Origin: Bacteroidota bacterium
GTDB taxonomy: Bacteria > Bacteroidota > Bacteroidia > CAIKAF01
Length of the DNA stretch: 26,479 bases
Direction: 5' to 3'
NCBI GenBank assembly: GCA_023432985.1
Contig: JAEZEQ010000051.1
Location: 1-26,479 of the forward strand
The notes beneath the pieces are model-generated. The model searched no databases. It was given only the letters and a program-made list of their open reading frames with translations, and was not told the origin of the DNA. Made by a program: the position numbers and the translations under genes. Shown piece after piece: positions 1 through 8,997 of this stretch. The number at the start of each line of letters is the position of its first letter. Position 1 is the stretch's first letter.

Positions 1-283
1 CTATACGGCTATAGCCAATAGCACGGAGACATTCGGCGAAGGCAGCATCAGCTTGTATCCGAATCCGGCTACAGAAAACGTACAGTTAAGCTTCGAGAAT
101 ATCAGTTTGTCGAATGCGACTTTACAGATTTTTGATATGACAGGAAAAGCGGTTTATAGCACATCATTAGAGAATGTAAGCAATCAAATTACTGTTCCGG
201 TTCAGCAATTGAATCCGGGTATGTATCAGATCATGGTGCGTTCTGCAGATCACAGTGCAATATTGAAGTTTATTAAGAAATAA
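1..283 (+). CDS. C-terminal end of a T9SS-secreted protein (partial)
   Basis: The frame is open from the left edge of the window and ends with TAA at 281-283, so only the last ~93 residues are visible. They form a type A type IX secretion sorting domain: the entry motif LYPNPA, a central stretch with IFDMTGKAVY, then LNPGMYQIMV and a basic end ILKFIKK. In this family the domain directs transport across the outer membrane by the T9SS and is usually removed or used for surface attachment. The start codon and catalytic or binding part lie outside the window, so the protein's own function cannot be judged. The domain call is firm; the rest is unknown. Confidence 0.88.
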   Translation, partial: YTAIANSTETFGEGSISLYPNPATENVQLSFENISLSNATLQIFDMTGKAVYSTSLENVSNQITVPVQQLNPGMYQIMVRSADHSAILKFIKK

Positions 284-310
284 GAATCAATCAATAATTA
301 TGAAGAAAAA

Positions 311-336
311 GAGTCGGGAAACCGGCTCTTTTTTTT
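311..336 (+). terminator. Rho-independent terminator
   Basis: A 7-bp stem GAGTCGG/CCGGCTC (one G-T pair) closes on a GAAA tetraloop and runs straight into eight T. It lies 28 bases after the stop of the T9SS protein and is the expected end of that transcript. Confidence 0.9.
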
Positions 337-440
337 GTTTATATGCGAAAAATCAGTGCAAGAAAGAACTCTAAAGGAAGATGAAATGATAAATTTTTAA
401 AAAATAAGCAGCCTTTTATGGAAAGCCCTGTTTTTTCTGT

Positions 441-448
441 TATTTTTG
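441..448 (+). promoter_or_regulatory. Bacteroidota -7 element upstream of sucC
   Basis: TATTTTTG matches the Bacteroidota consensus TAnnTTTG. The ATG of sucC follows 19 bases later, giving a leader of roughly 15 bases. No clean TTG -33 box is seen at the right distance, so only the -7 part is claimed. Confidence 0.5.
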
Positions 449-467
449 AGGCAAAATTGTCGAAATA

Positions 468-1682
468 ATGAATTTACACGAATATCAAGGGAAAGAAATT
501 TTAGCCAAATATGGCGTAAGAGTACAAAGTGGAATCGTAGCGTCAACGGTGGAAGAAGCGGTTAAAGCGGCGGAAGAATTAGCTACACGCACAGGCTCAA
601 GCTGGTGTGTTGTGAAATCTCAAATTCATGCCGGAGGCAGAGGAAAAGGGAATATTGAAGGAAGCGAACAAAGAGGAGTACAGGTAGCTAAAAATGCCGA
701 ACAAGTTGGCGTAATTGCCGGAAATATTTTGGGTAAAAATTTGATTACCCTACAAACAGGTCCCGAAGGTAAAACAGTAAATAAAATATTTGTAGCAGAG
801 GATGCATATTATCCGGGCGCAGAAGAGCCCAAAGAATATTATATGTCTATTTTGCTCGATCGCTCTGCCGGAAAAAATATCATTATGTATTCAACCGAAG
901 GTGGTATGAATATTGAAGAGGTGGCCGAAAAAACACCGCATTTAATTTTTAAGGAAACCATTGACCCTGCAGTGGGATTACAAGGTTTCCAAGCCAGAAA
1001 AATTGCATTTAATCTCGGCCTCAGCGGAGATGCATTTAAAGAAATGGTGAAGTTCGTTTCTGCTTTGTATAAAGCTTATGTGGAAACAGATTCGGCTATG
1101 TTCGAAATCAACCCCGTTCTTAAAACATCCGATAATAAAATCTTGGCCGTAGATGCCAAAGTTACACTCGACGAAAATGCCCTGTATCGTCACCCCGATT
1201 TAGCCGCCCTACGCGACGAATCTGAAGAAGATCCAATGGAAGTTGAAGCAGGTAAGTTTAACCTTAACTATGTGAAACTCGACGGTAATGTGGGTTGTAT
1301 GGTTAATGGAGCCGGACTCGCAATGGCAACCATGGATATGATTAAATTGAGCGGCGGTGAACCGGCTAACTTCCTCGATGTAGGTGGTACTGCCGACGCT
1401 AAAAGGGTAGAAGAGGCTTTCCGTATTATCCTTAAAGACCCCAACGTTAAAGCAATCCTCGTGAATATTTTTGGAGGTATTGTACGTTGCGATCGCGTTG
1501 CCCAAGGTGTAGTGGATGCCTATAATTCTATTGGAGAAATTAATGTGCCTATTATCGTGCGCCTTCAAGGAACGAATGCCGTTGAAGCAAAACAAATTAT
1601 CGATCAAAGCGGATTAAAAGTTGCGTCTGCAATTGCACTTAGCGAAGCCGCTGACCGAGTTAAAGACGCCTTGAGCGCTTAA
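468..1682 (+). CDS. sucC: Succinate-CoA ligase [ADP-forming] subunit beta
   Basis: Beta subunit of succinyl-CoA synthetase, which in the TCA cycle converts succinyl-CoA, phosphate and ADP/GDP to succinate, CoA and ATP/GTP. The 404 residues begin with the family signature MNLHEYQGKEILAKYGV. An ATP-grasp domain follows (VVKSQIHAGGRGKG near residues 47-60, FEINPVL near 210). The C-terminal ligase domain carries GNVGCMVNGAGLAM and NIFGGIVRCD. Length is close to the usual 385-400. The alpha subunit gene sucD is not adjacent, which is common in this phylum. The gene has its own -7 element and a terminator on both sides, so it is probably transcribed alone. Confidence 0.97.
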   Translation: MNLHEYQGKEILAKYGVRVQSGIVASTVEEAVKAAEELATRTGSSWCVVKSQIHAGGRGKGNIEGSEQRGVQVAKNAEQVGVIAGNILGKNLITLQTGPEGKTVNKIFVAEDAYYPGAEEPKEYYMSILLDRSAGKNIIMYSTEGGMNIEEVAEKTPHLIFKETIDPAVGLQGFQARKIAFNLGLSGDAFKEMVKFVSALYKAYVETDSAMFEINPVLKTSDNKILAVDAKVTLDENALYRHPDLAALRDESEEDPMEVEAGKFNLNYVKLDGNVGCMVNGAGLAMATMDMIKLSGGEPANFLDVGGTADAKRVEEAFRIILKDPNVKAILVNIFGGIVRCDRVAQGVVDAYNSIGEINVPIIVRLQGTNAVEAKQIIDQSGLKVASAIALSEAADRVKDALSA

Positions 1683-1703
1683 GTATATTTTACTTTTATT
1701 TTT

Positions 1704-1733
1704 AGGGTTCAATTTTTGTTGAGCCCTTTTTTA
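1704..1733 (+). terminator. Rho-independent terminator after sucC
   Basis: A 9-bp stem AGGGTTCAA/TTGAGCCCT (one G-T pair) with a short T-rich loop is followed by a run of T. It starts 21 bases after the sucC stop codon and ends just before the next ATG at 1744. Confidence 0.85.
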
Positions 1734-1743
1734 TTTTTACAGA

Positions 1744-2520
1744 ATGCGAATTGTCTTTTTATCTTTTTGCCTGCTTTTCTTTTCCTGCGGAAATCAAAAT
1801 AGAATTAATATCTATTCGGTGCAGGACGATATTAGCCTGGGAAAACAAATGAGCGAAGAAATCCGCCAAAATCCCCAAATGAAAATATGGAAACGGAATG
1901 AGCACCCTAAAGCTTATGCCATAATCGATACCGTAATCAACGAAATTTTTAAATCGAACAGCCTAACCTATAAGGAGGAGTTTGATTGGAATATCTTTAT
2001 TATTGAAGACCCAAGCACCCAAAATGCTTTTGCCCTGCCCGGTGGTTTTATTTTTGTGTATACCGGACTGATTCATGGAATGAATTCTATGGACGAATTG
2101 GCCGCTGTCCTCGCTCATGAAGTTGCACATATAGACGCCCGACATGCTACACACGCACTGACCCGCGATTATGGGGTGTCTGTACTGCTTAACCTGCTGC
2201 TCGGTCAGGATAATGCACAAGTGTCTTCGGTGCTCACTTCTATGCTCAGCCTCAAATATAGCCGCGATAACGAACTCGAAGCCGATAAAAAAGCTGTGGA
2301 TTATCTCTGTAATTCTAAATTTAACCCCTTTGCCATCGCCGATTATTTCGCAAACGATAAGCAAGATTCTCTCGCATTTTCTATTCCCGAATTTATTTCT
2401 ACACACCCCAATTCCCATGAGCGCATCGCACAAATTAATGCACTCAAAAATCAAACCCAATGCAATAACAATTCCCATCCTTCTATTGCTTTTGATCGGA
2501 TTAAATCTTACTTTCATTAA
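1744..2520 (+). CDS. M48-family metallopeptidase, lipoprotein
   Basis: A 258-residue zinc peptidase of the M48 family (relatives of BepA/LoiP), which in Gram-negative bacteria help with outer-membrane protein quality control. A short hydrophobic signal ends in a Cys at residue 15 (LLFFSC), a slightly loose lipobox that suggests a periplasm-facing lipoprotein. The zinc site is complete: HEVAHIDARH has HExxH at 125-129, and ELEAD at 177-181 gives the third ligand (ExxxD). LPGGFIFVYTGL before the HExxH is typical of the family. It has no long C-terminal TPR region, so it is a short stand-alone type. The preceding T run contains TATTTTTA close to the ATG, which might be a weak -7 element. Confidence 0.9.
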   Translation: MRIVFLSFCLLFFSCGNQNRINIYSVQDDISLGKQMSEEIRQNPQMKIWKRNEHPKAYAIIDTVINEIFKSNSLTYKEEFDWNIFIIEDPSTQNAFALPGGFIFVYTGLIHGMNSMDELAAVLAHEVAHIDARHATHALTRDYGVSVLLNLLLGQDNAQVSSVLTSMLSLKYSRDNELEADKKAVDYLCNSKFNPFAIADYFANDKQDSLAFSIPEFISTHPNSHERIAQINALKNQTQCNNNSHPSIAFDRIKSYFH

Positions 2521-2550
2521 AGGTTTATGCCTCCATTGTACCAATTATAG

Positions 2551-2558
2551 TACCTTTG
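2551..2558 (+). promoter_or_regulatory. -7 element that sets the uvrA start
   Basis: TACCTTTG is a perfect TAnnTTTG element. Transcription would start about 2562-2565, downstream of the possible TTG codon at 2556. The true uvrA start is therefore the ATG at 2580. Confidence 0.65.
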
Positions 2559-2579
2559 CACACGGAATTATTTCGTCCT

Positions 2580-5393
2580 ATGCAAAATCAAAATTTAGAG
2601 CATTTCTCACCTAAAGATTTTATTCTCATTAAGGGTGCACGCGTGCATAACCTCCGTAATGTGGATGTGGCTATCCCTAAGAATTCGCTTACGGTGATAA
2701 CCGGACTCTCCGGCTCAGGAAAATCTTCCCTGGCTTTCGAAACGCTTTATGCAGAAGGACAAAGACGATATGTGGAAAGCCTCAGTGCCTATGCCCGCCA
2801 ATTTCTCGGTAAACTCGATAAGCCGGAGGTGGACTGGATTAAAGGGATTTCGCCCGCCATCGCCATCCAACAAAAAGTGAATGTGCGAAACCCCAGAAGT
2901 ACCGTTGGTATTAGTACTGAAATTTATGATTATCTCAAACTCCTATATGCGCGAATCGGGACCACTTATTCGCCCATTAGCGGTAATCCGGTCAAAAAAC
3001 ATAGCCTCAATGATGTGTGGAATGCCATTGCCGAACTCCCCGAAAAATCAAAAGCCGCTATTGCTTGCCCCTTTGTTGTAAAAGGCGATAGATCTCCGCA
3101 AAAACAAATCGATATCCTCCGCCAACAAGGCTATTCCCGCCTTATCGTTAAGCGCGAAATAATACGCATGGAAGACCTGGATCCGGGCTTACTCAAGAAT
3201 TCTATTGAGGATGTACACCTGCTTGTCGACCGCTTTGTAATCGAACATAATGACAGCTTCCGCGCAAGAATTGCCGATAGTATTGAAACGGCATTTTTTG
3301 AGGGAAATGGAAGCTGCTTTTTATACCATTTTGACGAGGATAAATCGCATTTGTTTTCGTTTAATAACCGCTTTGAAGCCGATGGAATGGAATTCGAAAT
3401 CCCCTCGGTTAACCTCTTTTCTTTTAATAACCCCTATGGAGCCTGCAAAACCTGCGAAGGCTTCGGATGGGTGCTCGGTATTGATCAGGATTTGGTGATC
3501 CCCGATAAATCTCTCTCGGTTTATGAAGGAGCCGTAGCCTGCTGGAAAGGCGATAAATTGTCGGAATGGAAAGATGATTTTATCCGCCGGGCTACAGCAC
3601 TCGATTTTCCCATTCATAAGCCCTATAACGAATTGTCGGAAGAAATGAAATCGCTGCTCTGGAAAGGAAATAATAAGGTGAAGGGAATTGATGACTTTTT
3701 TACTTTTGTGGAATCCCAAATGTTTAAAATTCAATATAGAGTACTCTTTTCACGTTTTAGAGGACGAACGAATTGCCCCGATTGCATGGGTACCCGCCTC
3801 AGAAAGGATGCCAATTATGTGAGAATTAATGATAAATCGATCTCCGATCTGGTGCTGATGCAAGTGAAGGATGCCCTGGATTTTTTTAAAAATCTTTCGC
3901 TGAATCCCCAAGAACAAACCGTGGCCAAACGCCTCTTGATGGAAATTGAAAACCGATTGCAATACCTGTGCGATGTAGGATTGGGATACCTTACACTTAA
4001 CCGCCGTAGCAACACCCTCAGCGGAGGCGAAAGTCAGCGCATCCACCTCGCAACTTCCCTCGGATCTGCCCTGGTAGGAAGTATGTATATTCTCGATGAA
4101 CCCAGTATCGGACTGCATTCTAAGGATACGGAAAGACTGATTCATGTGGTGAAGAAATTACGCGATATAGGCAATACGGTCATTGTTGTGGAACATGATG
4201 AAGAGGTTATGAAAGCCGCCGATTATATCGTAGATATGGGTCCGCTGGCCGGACGATTGGGTGGGGAAGTGGTATTCAGCGGAACCCGTGAAAAATTGCT
4301 CGAATGCCCCGAATCCTACACGGCTAAATATCTCAACGGAACCCTGGCTATCGATTTGCCCAAAACCCGACGCAAATGGAAAGATGCCATTACGGTGAAA
4401 GGTGCTTCGGAAAATAATCTGAAAAATATTAAAGCTACTTTCCCGCTAAATGCCCTGGTGGCTGTGACCGGAGTTAGTGGTTCGGGTAAAACCAGTCTCG
4501 TGAAATCTGTGCTATACCCGGCTTTGTCTAAATACCTCGGTGGATACGCCGATAAAAGCGGCAGCTTCGACGCACTGGAAGGAAGCCTTAAGGCTATTCA
4601 AGCCGTTGAAATGATCGATCAAAACCCCATCGGAAAATCTTCACGAAGTAACCCCGTTACCTACCTCAAAGCATACGACGATATCCGTACCCTTTATGCT
4701 AATCTGCCTCAGGCCAAACACGGGGGATTAAAACCGGCCGCCTTTTCGTTTAATGTGCCCGGTGGTCGTTGCGATAGCTGCGACGGCGAAGGTTTTATTA
4801 CGGTCGAAATGCAGTTTATGGCCGATGTAATCCTCCCTTGCGAAAATTGCAACGGAAAACGTTTTAAAGAGGAAATTCTCGATATACTCTACAGAGAAAA
4901 AAGTATTGCCGATATCCTGGATATGACCGTAGATGAAGCCCTCGACTTCTTTTATGAAGATGAAAAAAACGGACATAAAATTGCCCATAAAATCAAAGCC
5001 CTACAGGAAGTCGGACTCGGTTATATAAAACTCGGACAATCCAGCTCGACCCTCTCCGGAGGCGAAGCCCAAAGGGTAAAACTGGCCTATTACCTCAGTA
5101 AAGGTAATACCGCCGGAAATACTTTGTTTATTTTTGATGAACCAACAACCGGATTGCATTTTCACGATATTCATAATTTACTCAAGTCTTTTTATGCCCT
5201 GATCGATAATGGACATAGTATTATTGTAATCGAACATAATATGGATGTGGTGAAATGCGCAGACTGGATTATTGATATGGGCCCCGACGGTGGGAAGGAT
5301 GGCGGAAATATCGTTTTCGAAGGAACTCCCGAAGATTTGATCAAGGCGAATTCAAAATCGCATACAGCCCCATACCTGAAGGAAAAATTCTAA
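2580..5393 (+). CDS. uvrA: Excinuclease ABC subunit UvrA
   Basis: DNA damage-recognition ATPase of nucleotide excision repair; it works as a dimer and loads UvrB at lesions. The 937 residues (usual ~940) hold two ABC modules. The first has Walker A GLSGSGKSS at ~42-50 and the signature NTLSGGESQRIHLATSLG with DEPSIGLH. The second has GVSGSGKTS and STLSGGEAQRVKLAYYLS with DEPTTGLH. Zinc-binding cysteine pairs are visible in CKTCEGFG/CPDCMGTRL and in CDSCDGEGF/CENCNGKRF. I chose ATG 2580 rather than the in-frame TTG 2556 because a perfect -7 element overlaps the latter, leaving a leader of ~15 bases. No terminator is obvious after the stop, so the next gene 21 bases downstream may be read through. 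Confidence 0.97.
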   Translation: MQNQNLEHFSPKDFILIKGARVHNLRNVDVAIPKNSLTVITGLSGSGKSSLAFETLYAEGQRRYVESLSAYARQFLGKLDKPEVDWIKGISPAIAIQQKVNVRNPRSTVGISTEIYDYLKLLYARIGTTYSPISGNPVKKHSLNDVWNAIAELPEKSKAAIACPFVVKGDRSPQKQIDILRQQGYSRLIVKREIIRMEDLDPGLLKNSIEDVHLLVDRFVIEHNDSFRARIADSIETAFFEGNGSCFLYHFDEDKSHLFSFNNRFEADGMEFEIPSVNLFSFNNPYGACKTCEGFGWVLGIDQDLVIPDKSLSVYEGAVACWKGDKLSEWKDDFIRRATALDFPIHKPYNELSEEMKSLLWKGNNKVKGIDDFFTFVESQMFKIQYRVLFSRFRGRTNCPDCMGTRLRKDANYVRINDKSISDLVLMQVKDALDFFKNLSLNPQEQTVAKRLLMEIENRLQYLCDVGLGYLTLNRRSNTLSGGESQRIHLATSLGSALVGSMYILDEPSIGLHSKDTERLIHVVKKLRDIGNTVIVVEHDEEVMKAADYIVDMGPLAGRLGGEVVFSGTREKLLECPESYTAKYLNGTLAIDLPKTRRKWKDAITVKGASENNLKNIKATFPLNALVAVTGVSGSGKTSLVKSVLYPALSKYLGGYADKSGSFDALEGSLKAIQAVEMIDQNPIGKSSRSNPVTYLKAYDDIRTLYANLPQAKHGGLKPAAFSFNVPGGRCDSCDGEGFITVEMQFMADVILPCENCNGKRFKEEILDILYREKSIADILDMTVDEALDFFYEDEKNGHKIAHKIKALQEVGLGYIKLGQSSSTLSGGEAQRVKLAYYLSKGNTAGNTLFIFDEPTTGLHFHDIHNLLKSFYALIDNGHSIIVIEHNMDVVKCADWIIDMGPDGGKDGGNIVFEGTPEDLIKANSKSHTAPYLKEKF

Positions 5394-5414
5394 TTTTTTT
5401 CTTATTTTCACTCT

Positions 5415-6881
5415 ATGCTAAATTCCCGTTTTGTACCCGGAAAAAATACAGCCACTCTCATCATCCCTTTCTTTCTGAGCCTGGCCTTTCTCTTGTATAA
5501 ATACGCAATTCTAAATACCGGACTCTATAAATCAGACCTCTATTCTTTTTATCAAAATGCCAATGATTGGCTCATCGATAAACCCATCTATTTCGAAAAT
5601 ACTTTCGGTCAAACTTTCCTGCATCATACCTATTACCTCACACCCGTATTAGCGCCCTTTACTTTTTTGTTCGGAATAGGCGGACTTTTTATTGCGCAGA
5701 TTTTATGCATTTTTTTCGCTATACGTGCCCTCATTCTTTGTGTGGAGCAAAAGCAAAAATGGCAATTCTCTATCTTAATCTCGGCCCTCGTTTTTGGTCC
5801 CCTCGGCTTCTTTTTATGGGATAATATGACCTATGGATGGCACCTAGAATCACTCATTTTTCCACTCAGCCTCTGGGCCGGTGCTCAATTGTATCGCGAT
5901 AAAAAATGGAGTGCCTTTCTCCTGCTCTTTATTCTTTCTTCTATTAAGGAAGATGCCGTATTTCAAGCCGCAGCAGTTTACTCTATGCATAGCGCCCTTT
6001 TGTTTTTTCAGAATAAATTATCCAAAAAACAAATTTGGACCCGCTTACTCACTGCCTATGCTTTAGCCCTAATCCTCTTTGCAGCTAATATGACCCTGAT
6101 CCATGTGTATAGTCAGAACGAACGCGTGGCACAAAGCGCTGCCGGTTTCGAACAACTGCTCCATGAACCCCAAAATATGTTGCCCTATTTAAGTGGACTG
6201 ACTAAATATTTTTTTCTCCTCCTTCTTGCAATTCCCCTTTTTCTCCTCGCCGGACGCCGTATACCCGCCGTCTATTTTAGCTTGTTCCTTTTTCTTATAC
6301 CCGCCCTCTTTTTCGCTTTTGTGAGCGGACTTTTTTATTATCCCCAATTGTCTTTCTCGCTTTTCTGGCCCCCACGCCTGTTTTATAGCTCGGCACTCAT
6401 TATACTCGCCACCCTTTTTATCTTGTTTGTGTTTTTACCCAATGCCCTGTTTATTCGTTTGCCGGGCCTACTCATCCTTCAGGCTTTCGCTCTGCATCAA
6501 CCCGATTTTAATCGCTATTACAACGATTTGTTTTTTATTAAAATAGCTTTGGGCAAAGAAATTAGTCCCCAACATAGCCAAATGCTCCAATCGCTGAATT
6601 GTGTTTCGGGAAAAATGCAGGAAAGAACCAGCCTCGTGGTCGACGAATACCTCGCCTTCGCTTTCCAAAATCACGACTTTATTCTCAGCGACCCTTTTAT
6701 CAGCTCTTATAAAAATCCGCCCCAATTAGCTATACTCCGAAATAGAGAAAATTTTAAGAAAATACACTATTTCGAACCGGCCGATTCTGTTTTACTCCCT
6801 CAGTTAATTGTCTATTTCGCACAGGAAAATCATCCGCTCAAACAAGAAATTTCCAATTGCAGCAGGCAGACCATAGAGTAG
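5415..6881 (+). CDS. DUF2079 family polytopic membrane protein
   Basis: A 488-residue integral membrane protein with about ten hydrophobic segments spread over the first 360 residues and a soluble C-terminal ~120 residues. The N-terminal pattern (YKSDLYSFYQNANDWL, HHTYYLTPVLAPF, and KEDAVF in the middle) fits the DUF2079 family, whose members resemble membrane glycosyltransferases of the GT-C kind but lack an assigned reaction. No substrate can be named. It starts 21 bases after uvrA and stops 24 bases before comEC, so the three may share transcription, although comEC also has its own -7 element. The DUF assignment rests on remembered family motifs and is moderately sure. Confidence 0.7.
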   Translation: MLNSRFVPGKNTATLIIPFFLSLAFLLYKYAILNTGLYKSDLYSFYQNANDWLIDKPIYFENTFGQTFLHHTYYLTPVLAPFTFLFGIGGLFIAQILCIFFAIRALILCVEQKQKWQFSILISALVFGPLGFFLWDNMTYGWHLESLIFPLSLWAGAQLYRDKKWSAFLLLFILSSIKEDAVFQAAAVYSMHSALLFFQNKLSKKQIWTRLLTAYALALILFAANMTLIHVYSQNERVAQSAAGFEQLLHEPQNMLPYLSGLTKYFFLLLLAIPLFLLAGRRIPAVYFSLFLFLIPALFFAFVSGLFYYPQLSFSLFWPPRLFYSSALIILATLFILFVFLPNALFIRLPGLLILQAFALHQPDFNRYYNDLFFIKIALGKEISPQHSQMLQSLNCVSGKMQERTSLVVDEYLAFAFQNHDFILSDPFISSYKNPPQLAILRNRENFKKIHYFEPADSVLLPQLIVYFAQENHPLKQEISNCSRQTIE

Positions 6882-6894
6882 TTTTTTTCTGACC

Positions 6895-6902
6895 TATATT
6901 TG
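6895..6902 (+). promoter_or_regulatory. -7 element abutting the comEC start codon
   Basis: TATATTTG fits TAnnTTTG exactly and is followed after three bases by the ATG at 6906. The predicted transcription start would fall on or next to the start codon, implying a leaderless or nearly leaderless mRNA. Confidence 0.5.
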
Positions 6903-6905
6903 AAC

Positions 6906-7274
6906 ATGCATAACCTGTTCCGATATATCCCCTTTTTAAGATTGTTGTTTTTTTTCATGCTCGGAATTTGTTGTTATGACTTTGGTGGTGCAGGACCCCG
7001 TATGGCTATGTTTTTCATGTGGATTGCAGCCTTTCTGGGATGTCTTGCTTTTTGGAATAACCGGAGATCATCGCTCTACGGAGCTTTGGTCCCGGTTCTT
7101 TTGTTTTGCACCGGATTTCTCTATTCTCTTTTTTATTACCATAACCTGCAATGGATTTATGATAAACCTCTACATTTTTCCGATAAAATTCTTATGCAAA
7201 TTATAGCTCAACCGGTTATTAAAAAAAAAGCGTCAAATTACACGCTAAGTGGACCGATAGTCCGGGTAAACTGA
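6906..7274 (+). CDS. comEC: ComEC N-terminal part, frame broken at A9
   Basis: First part of the ComEC/Rec2 DNA-uptake channel, which carries single-stranded DNA across the inner membrane during natural transformation. This segment has three hydrophobic helices (around FLRLLFFFMLGICC, MAMFFMWIAAFLG and ALVPVLLFCTGFLYSLF) and enters the soluble DUF4131 region. At 7221-7229 a run of nine A is read as KKK, and the frame then ends at TGA 7272-7274. Shifting back by one base at the run continues as SVKLHAKWTDSPGKLKSGSA, a normal DUF4131 sequence that joins the downstream part. One extra A would give an intact 668-residue protein. I chose ATG 6906 because a -7 element covers the TTG at 6900. A real mutation, slippage decoding and a sequencing error cannot be told apart here. 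Confidence 0.85.
   Translation: MHNLFRYIPFLRLLFFFMLGICCYDFGGAGPRMAMFFMWIAAFLGCLAFWNNRRSSLYGALVPVLLFCTGFLYSLFYYHNLQWIYDKPLHFSDKILMQIIAQPVIKKKASNYTLSGPIVRVN
7221..7229 (+). repeat. Nine-A homopolymer at the comEC frame break
   Basis: A9 sits exactly where the comEC frame changes by -1. In the upstream frame it contains A_AAA_AAA, a possible slippery heptamer. A 5-bp hairpin AGCGT/ACGCT (7229-7246) and a 4-bp hairpin GGAC/GTCC (7251-7263) follow; both are weak. Confidence 0.8.
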
Positions 7275-8911
7275 AAAGTGGATCGGCTGTTTTCTATTTA
7301 CAAAAGGATAGCGCTTCTACACAATTGCAAGCCGGAGATATTCTGCTCCTTTTTAGTAAATGGAATTTGTTTCAAAAACCAATGAATGAAGGCGAATTTG
7401 ATTTGTTTCGATACAGATTCAGAAAGAAAATGCTAGCCACCGCTTATGTGCCCGCAAACCATTGGCAAATGATAGGACATGATCCCCTGCCTTTCGAGAA
7501 TAAAAGAAAAATGCTCCTGGATAGAGTCGCTAATGCTTTTTATGACGAAGAACAAGCGGATGTCGCTAAAGCACTCGTTTTTGGATATGAAGAGGATATT
7601 GATGATGAAACCAAATCGGCATTTCAACAAAGCGGAATTATTCATATACTCGCCGTTTCAGGTATGCATGTCAGTATTATATGGATCCTACTTTCCCGTT
7701 TCTTGTTTTTTCTTAATACAACTTTTTCTCAACGTCTTGCCCAAACATGTATCGTTTTGGCATGCTTGTGGACTTATGCGGCGATAACCGGATTCTCCCC
7801 GTCTATACTCCGCGCTACGGTCATGTTCTCTTTTTTGTCCTGGGCCAAATTGCGAAATAAAGGCAAAAATACATGGAATATGCTTTGTGTATCGGCATTT
7901 TTTATCTTGTTGCTCTCTCCCTCTTTTTTATTTGATGCCGGATTCTGGCTCTCTTATCTCGCCGTTATCGGTATTATGGCCGCAGCTCCCCTCTGGCAAT
8001 TGAAGCTGGAATCATACCCGCAATGGAAAAAATGGATATTCGAATTGTTTGCCATTACTATCGTCGCTCAATCTTTTACTATGTTTTATGCCATGTTTAT
8101 GTTCGGCACTTTCCCAAACTGGTTCCTGTTGAATAATATTATTGCTGTGCCCCTAAGTAGTATTGCCCTGCTCGAAGGACTTGCCTATATTGCCCTGGCC
8201 GATCTACCCCTGCTCTCCGATTTACTCGCCGCATTGTTTAGATTGCTTATTAAATGGATGGTCGACTCGGCATATTTTTTCAAAAAATTACCCTATGCCT
8301 ATAGCGAACATATTCACTTCTCCCTCTCTCAGCTTATTTTGGCCTATGTCGGTATAGCCGCGCTTTTTTATGCCCTCCATAAACGAAAAAAAAGATTTTT
8401 ACCCTATACTTTTTATGCCCTGATTCTGATTTTTTGTATGCATTTTGTCAAGGTTTTTTATCACGCCAAATGGAACGGACTTGTTTGGTACGCACTGCGC
8501 AATGAAAGCTATGTGGAATGGGTGGAAAATGGAGAAGTGCTCGAAATCTTAAATGGCGGAGTGGGGGACTTTTCGCGCAGCTTTTATATTAATGCCTTTA
8601 AACGTAAAAATTATTTGCCCCGAAAAACGTACCGATTGCCGCCTTTCCATATTCTGCAAACGACCCACGGTTCCCTGCTGCTCGCCGATCCAAACCCCTA
8701 TTTTCAATTTCCCGATTTTTATACCGATTGCTGGAGTATAGCCGGAAATATTTCACCCCCCAATTATGCCCCAAACCCACCCCGTATAATTATCCTCCAC
8801 GGAAATATTTACGCATCTACGAAAAGAAAATGGGAAAATTTTGCGCAAAAGAATGAGGTTTTTATCTATGATGTATATTCACAAGGTATGCTGAAAATGA
8901 AACTTTGGTAA
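7223..8911 (+). CDS. comEC: ComEC main part (competence domain), frame -1 to its start
   Basis: The remainder of ComEC in the -1 frame, open from 7223 and ending at TAA 8909-8911 (562 codons). The first possible starts inside this frame are TTG 7325 and ATG 7382; neither has a promoter element and both would lose the N-terminal helices. The rest of DUF4131 comes first. The Competence domain follows, with the hallmark GIIHILAVSGMHVSIIW near 7635-7685 and about eight membrane helices. The C-terminal ~150 residues are soluble and are not a recognisable metallo-beta-lactamase domain, as in other short Bacteroidota ComEC proteins. Codon use and motifs are undamaged on both sides of the break, which argues that the break is recent, tolerated or artefactual. 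Confidence 0.85.
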   Translation, partial: KKSVKLHAKWTDSPGKLKSGSAVFYLQKDSASTQLQAGDILLLFSKWNLFQKPMNEGEFDLFRYRFRKKMLATAYVPANHWQMIGHDPLPFENKRKMLLDRVANAFYDEEQADVAKALVFGYEEDIDDETKSAFQQSGIIHILAVSGMHVSIIWILLSRFLFFLNTTFSQRLAQTCIVLACLWTYAAITGFSPSILRATVMFSFLSWAKLRNKGKNTWNMLCVSAFFILLLSPSFLFDAGFWLSYLAVIGIMAAAPLWQLKLESYPQWKKWIFELFAITIVAQSFTMFYAMFMFGTFPNWFLLNNIIAVPLSSIALLEGLAYIALADLPLLSDLLAALFRLLIKWMVDSAYFFKKLPYAYSEHIHFSLSQLILAYVGIAALFYALHKRKKRFLPYTFYALILIFCMHFVKVFYHAKWNGLVWYALRNESYVEWVENGEVLEILNGGVGDFSRSFYINAFKRKNYLPRKTYRLPPFHILQTTHGSLLLADPNPYFQFPDFYTDCWSIAGNISPPNYAPNPPRIIILHGNIYASTKRKWENFAQKNEVFIYDVYSQGMLKMKLW

Positions 8912-8962
8912 GCCCCCGCCAAATCGATTCTGTTTATTTTTTCAGCATTTAATGCCTGATTC

Positions 8963-8993
8963 TTGCGTTCCTAAACAAATATTCGCACCTTTG
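8963..8993 (+). promoter_or_regulatory. Promoter of the propeller protein, next to its ATG
   Basis: TTG at 8963-8965, a 20-base spacer and CACCTTTG at 8986-8993 approach the Bacteroidota consensus (TA replaced by CA). The ATG at 8998 follows after four bases, so transcription may start at the start codon itself. Confidence 0.5.
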
Positions 8994-8997
8994 CACT

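Noticed and set aside
2171..2614. Plus-strand frame overlapping the M48 gene and the uvrA start
   Set aside because: It is a shadow of the M48 frame; the peptide has no domain and the uvrA promoter lies inside it.
7229..7263. Stimulatory structure for programmed -1 frameshifting in comEC
   Set aside because: The two hairpins have only four and five pairs; the first has no spacer after the A-run and the second is too far. Not enough to call programmed shifting.
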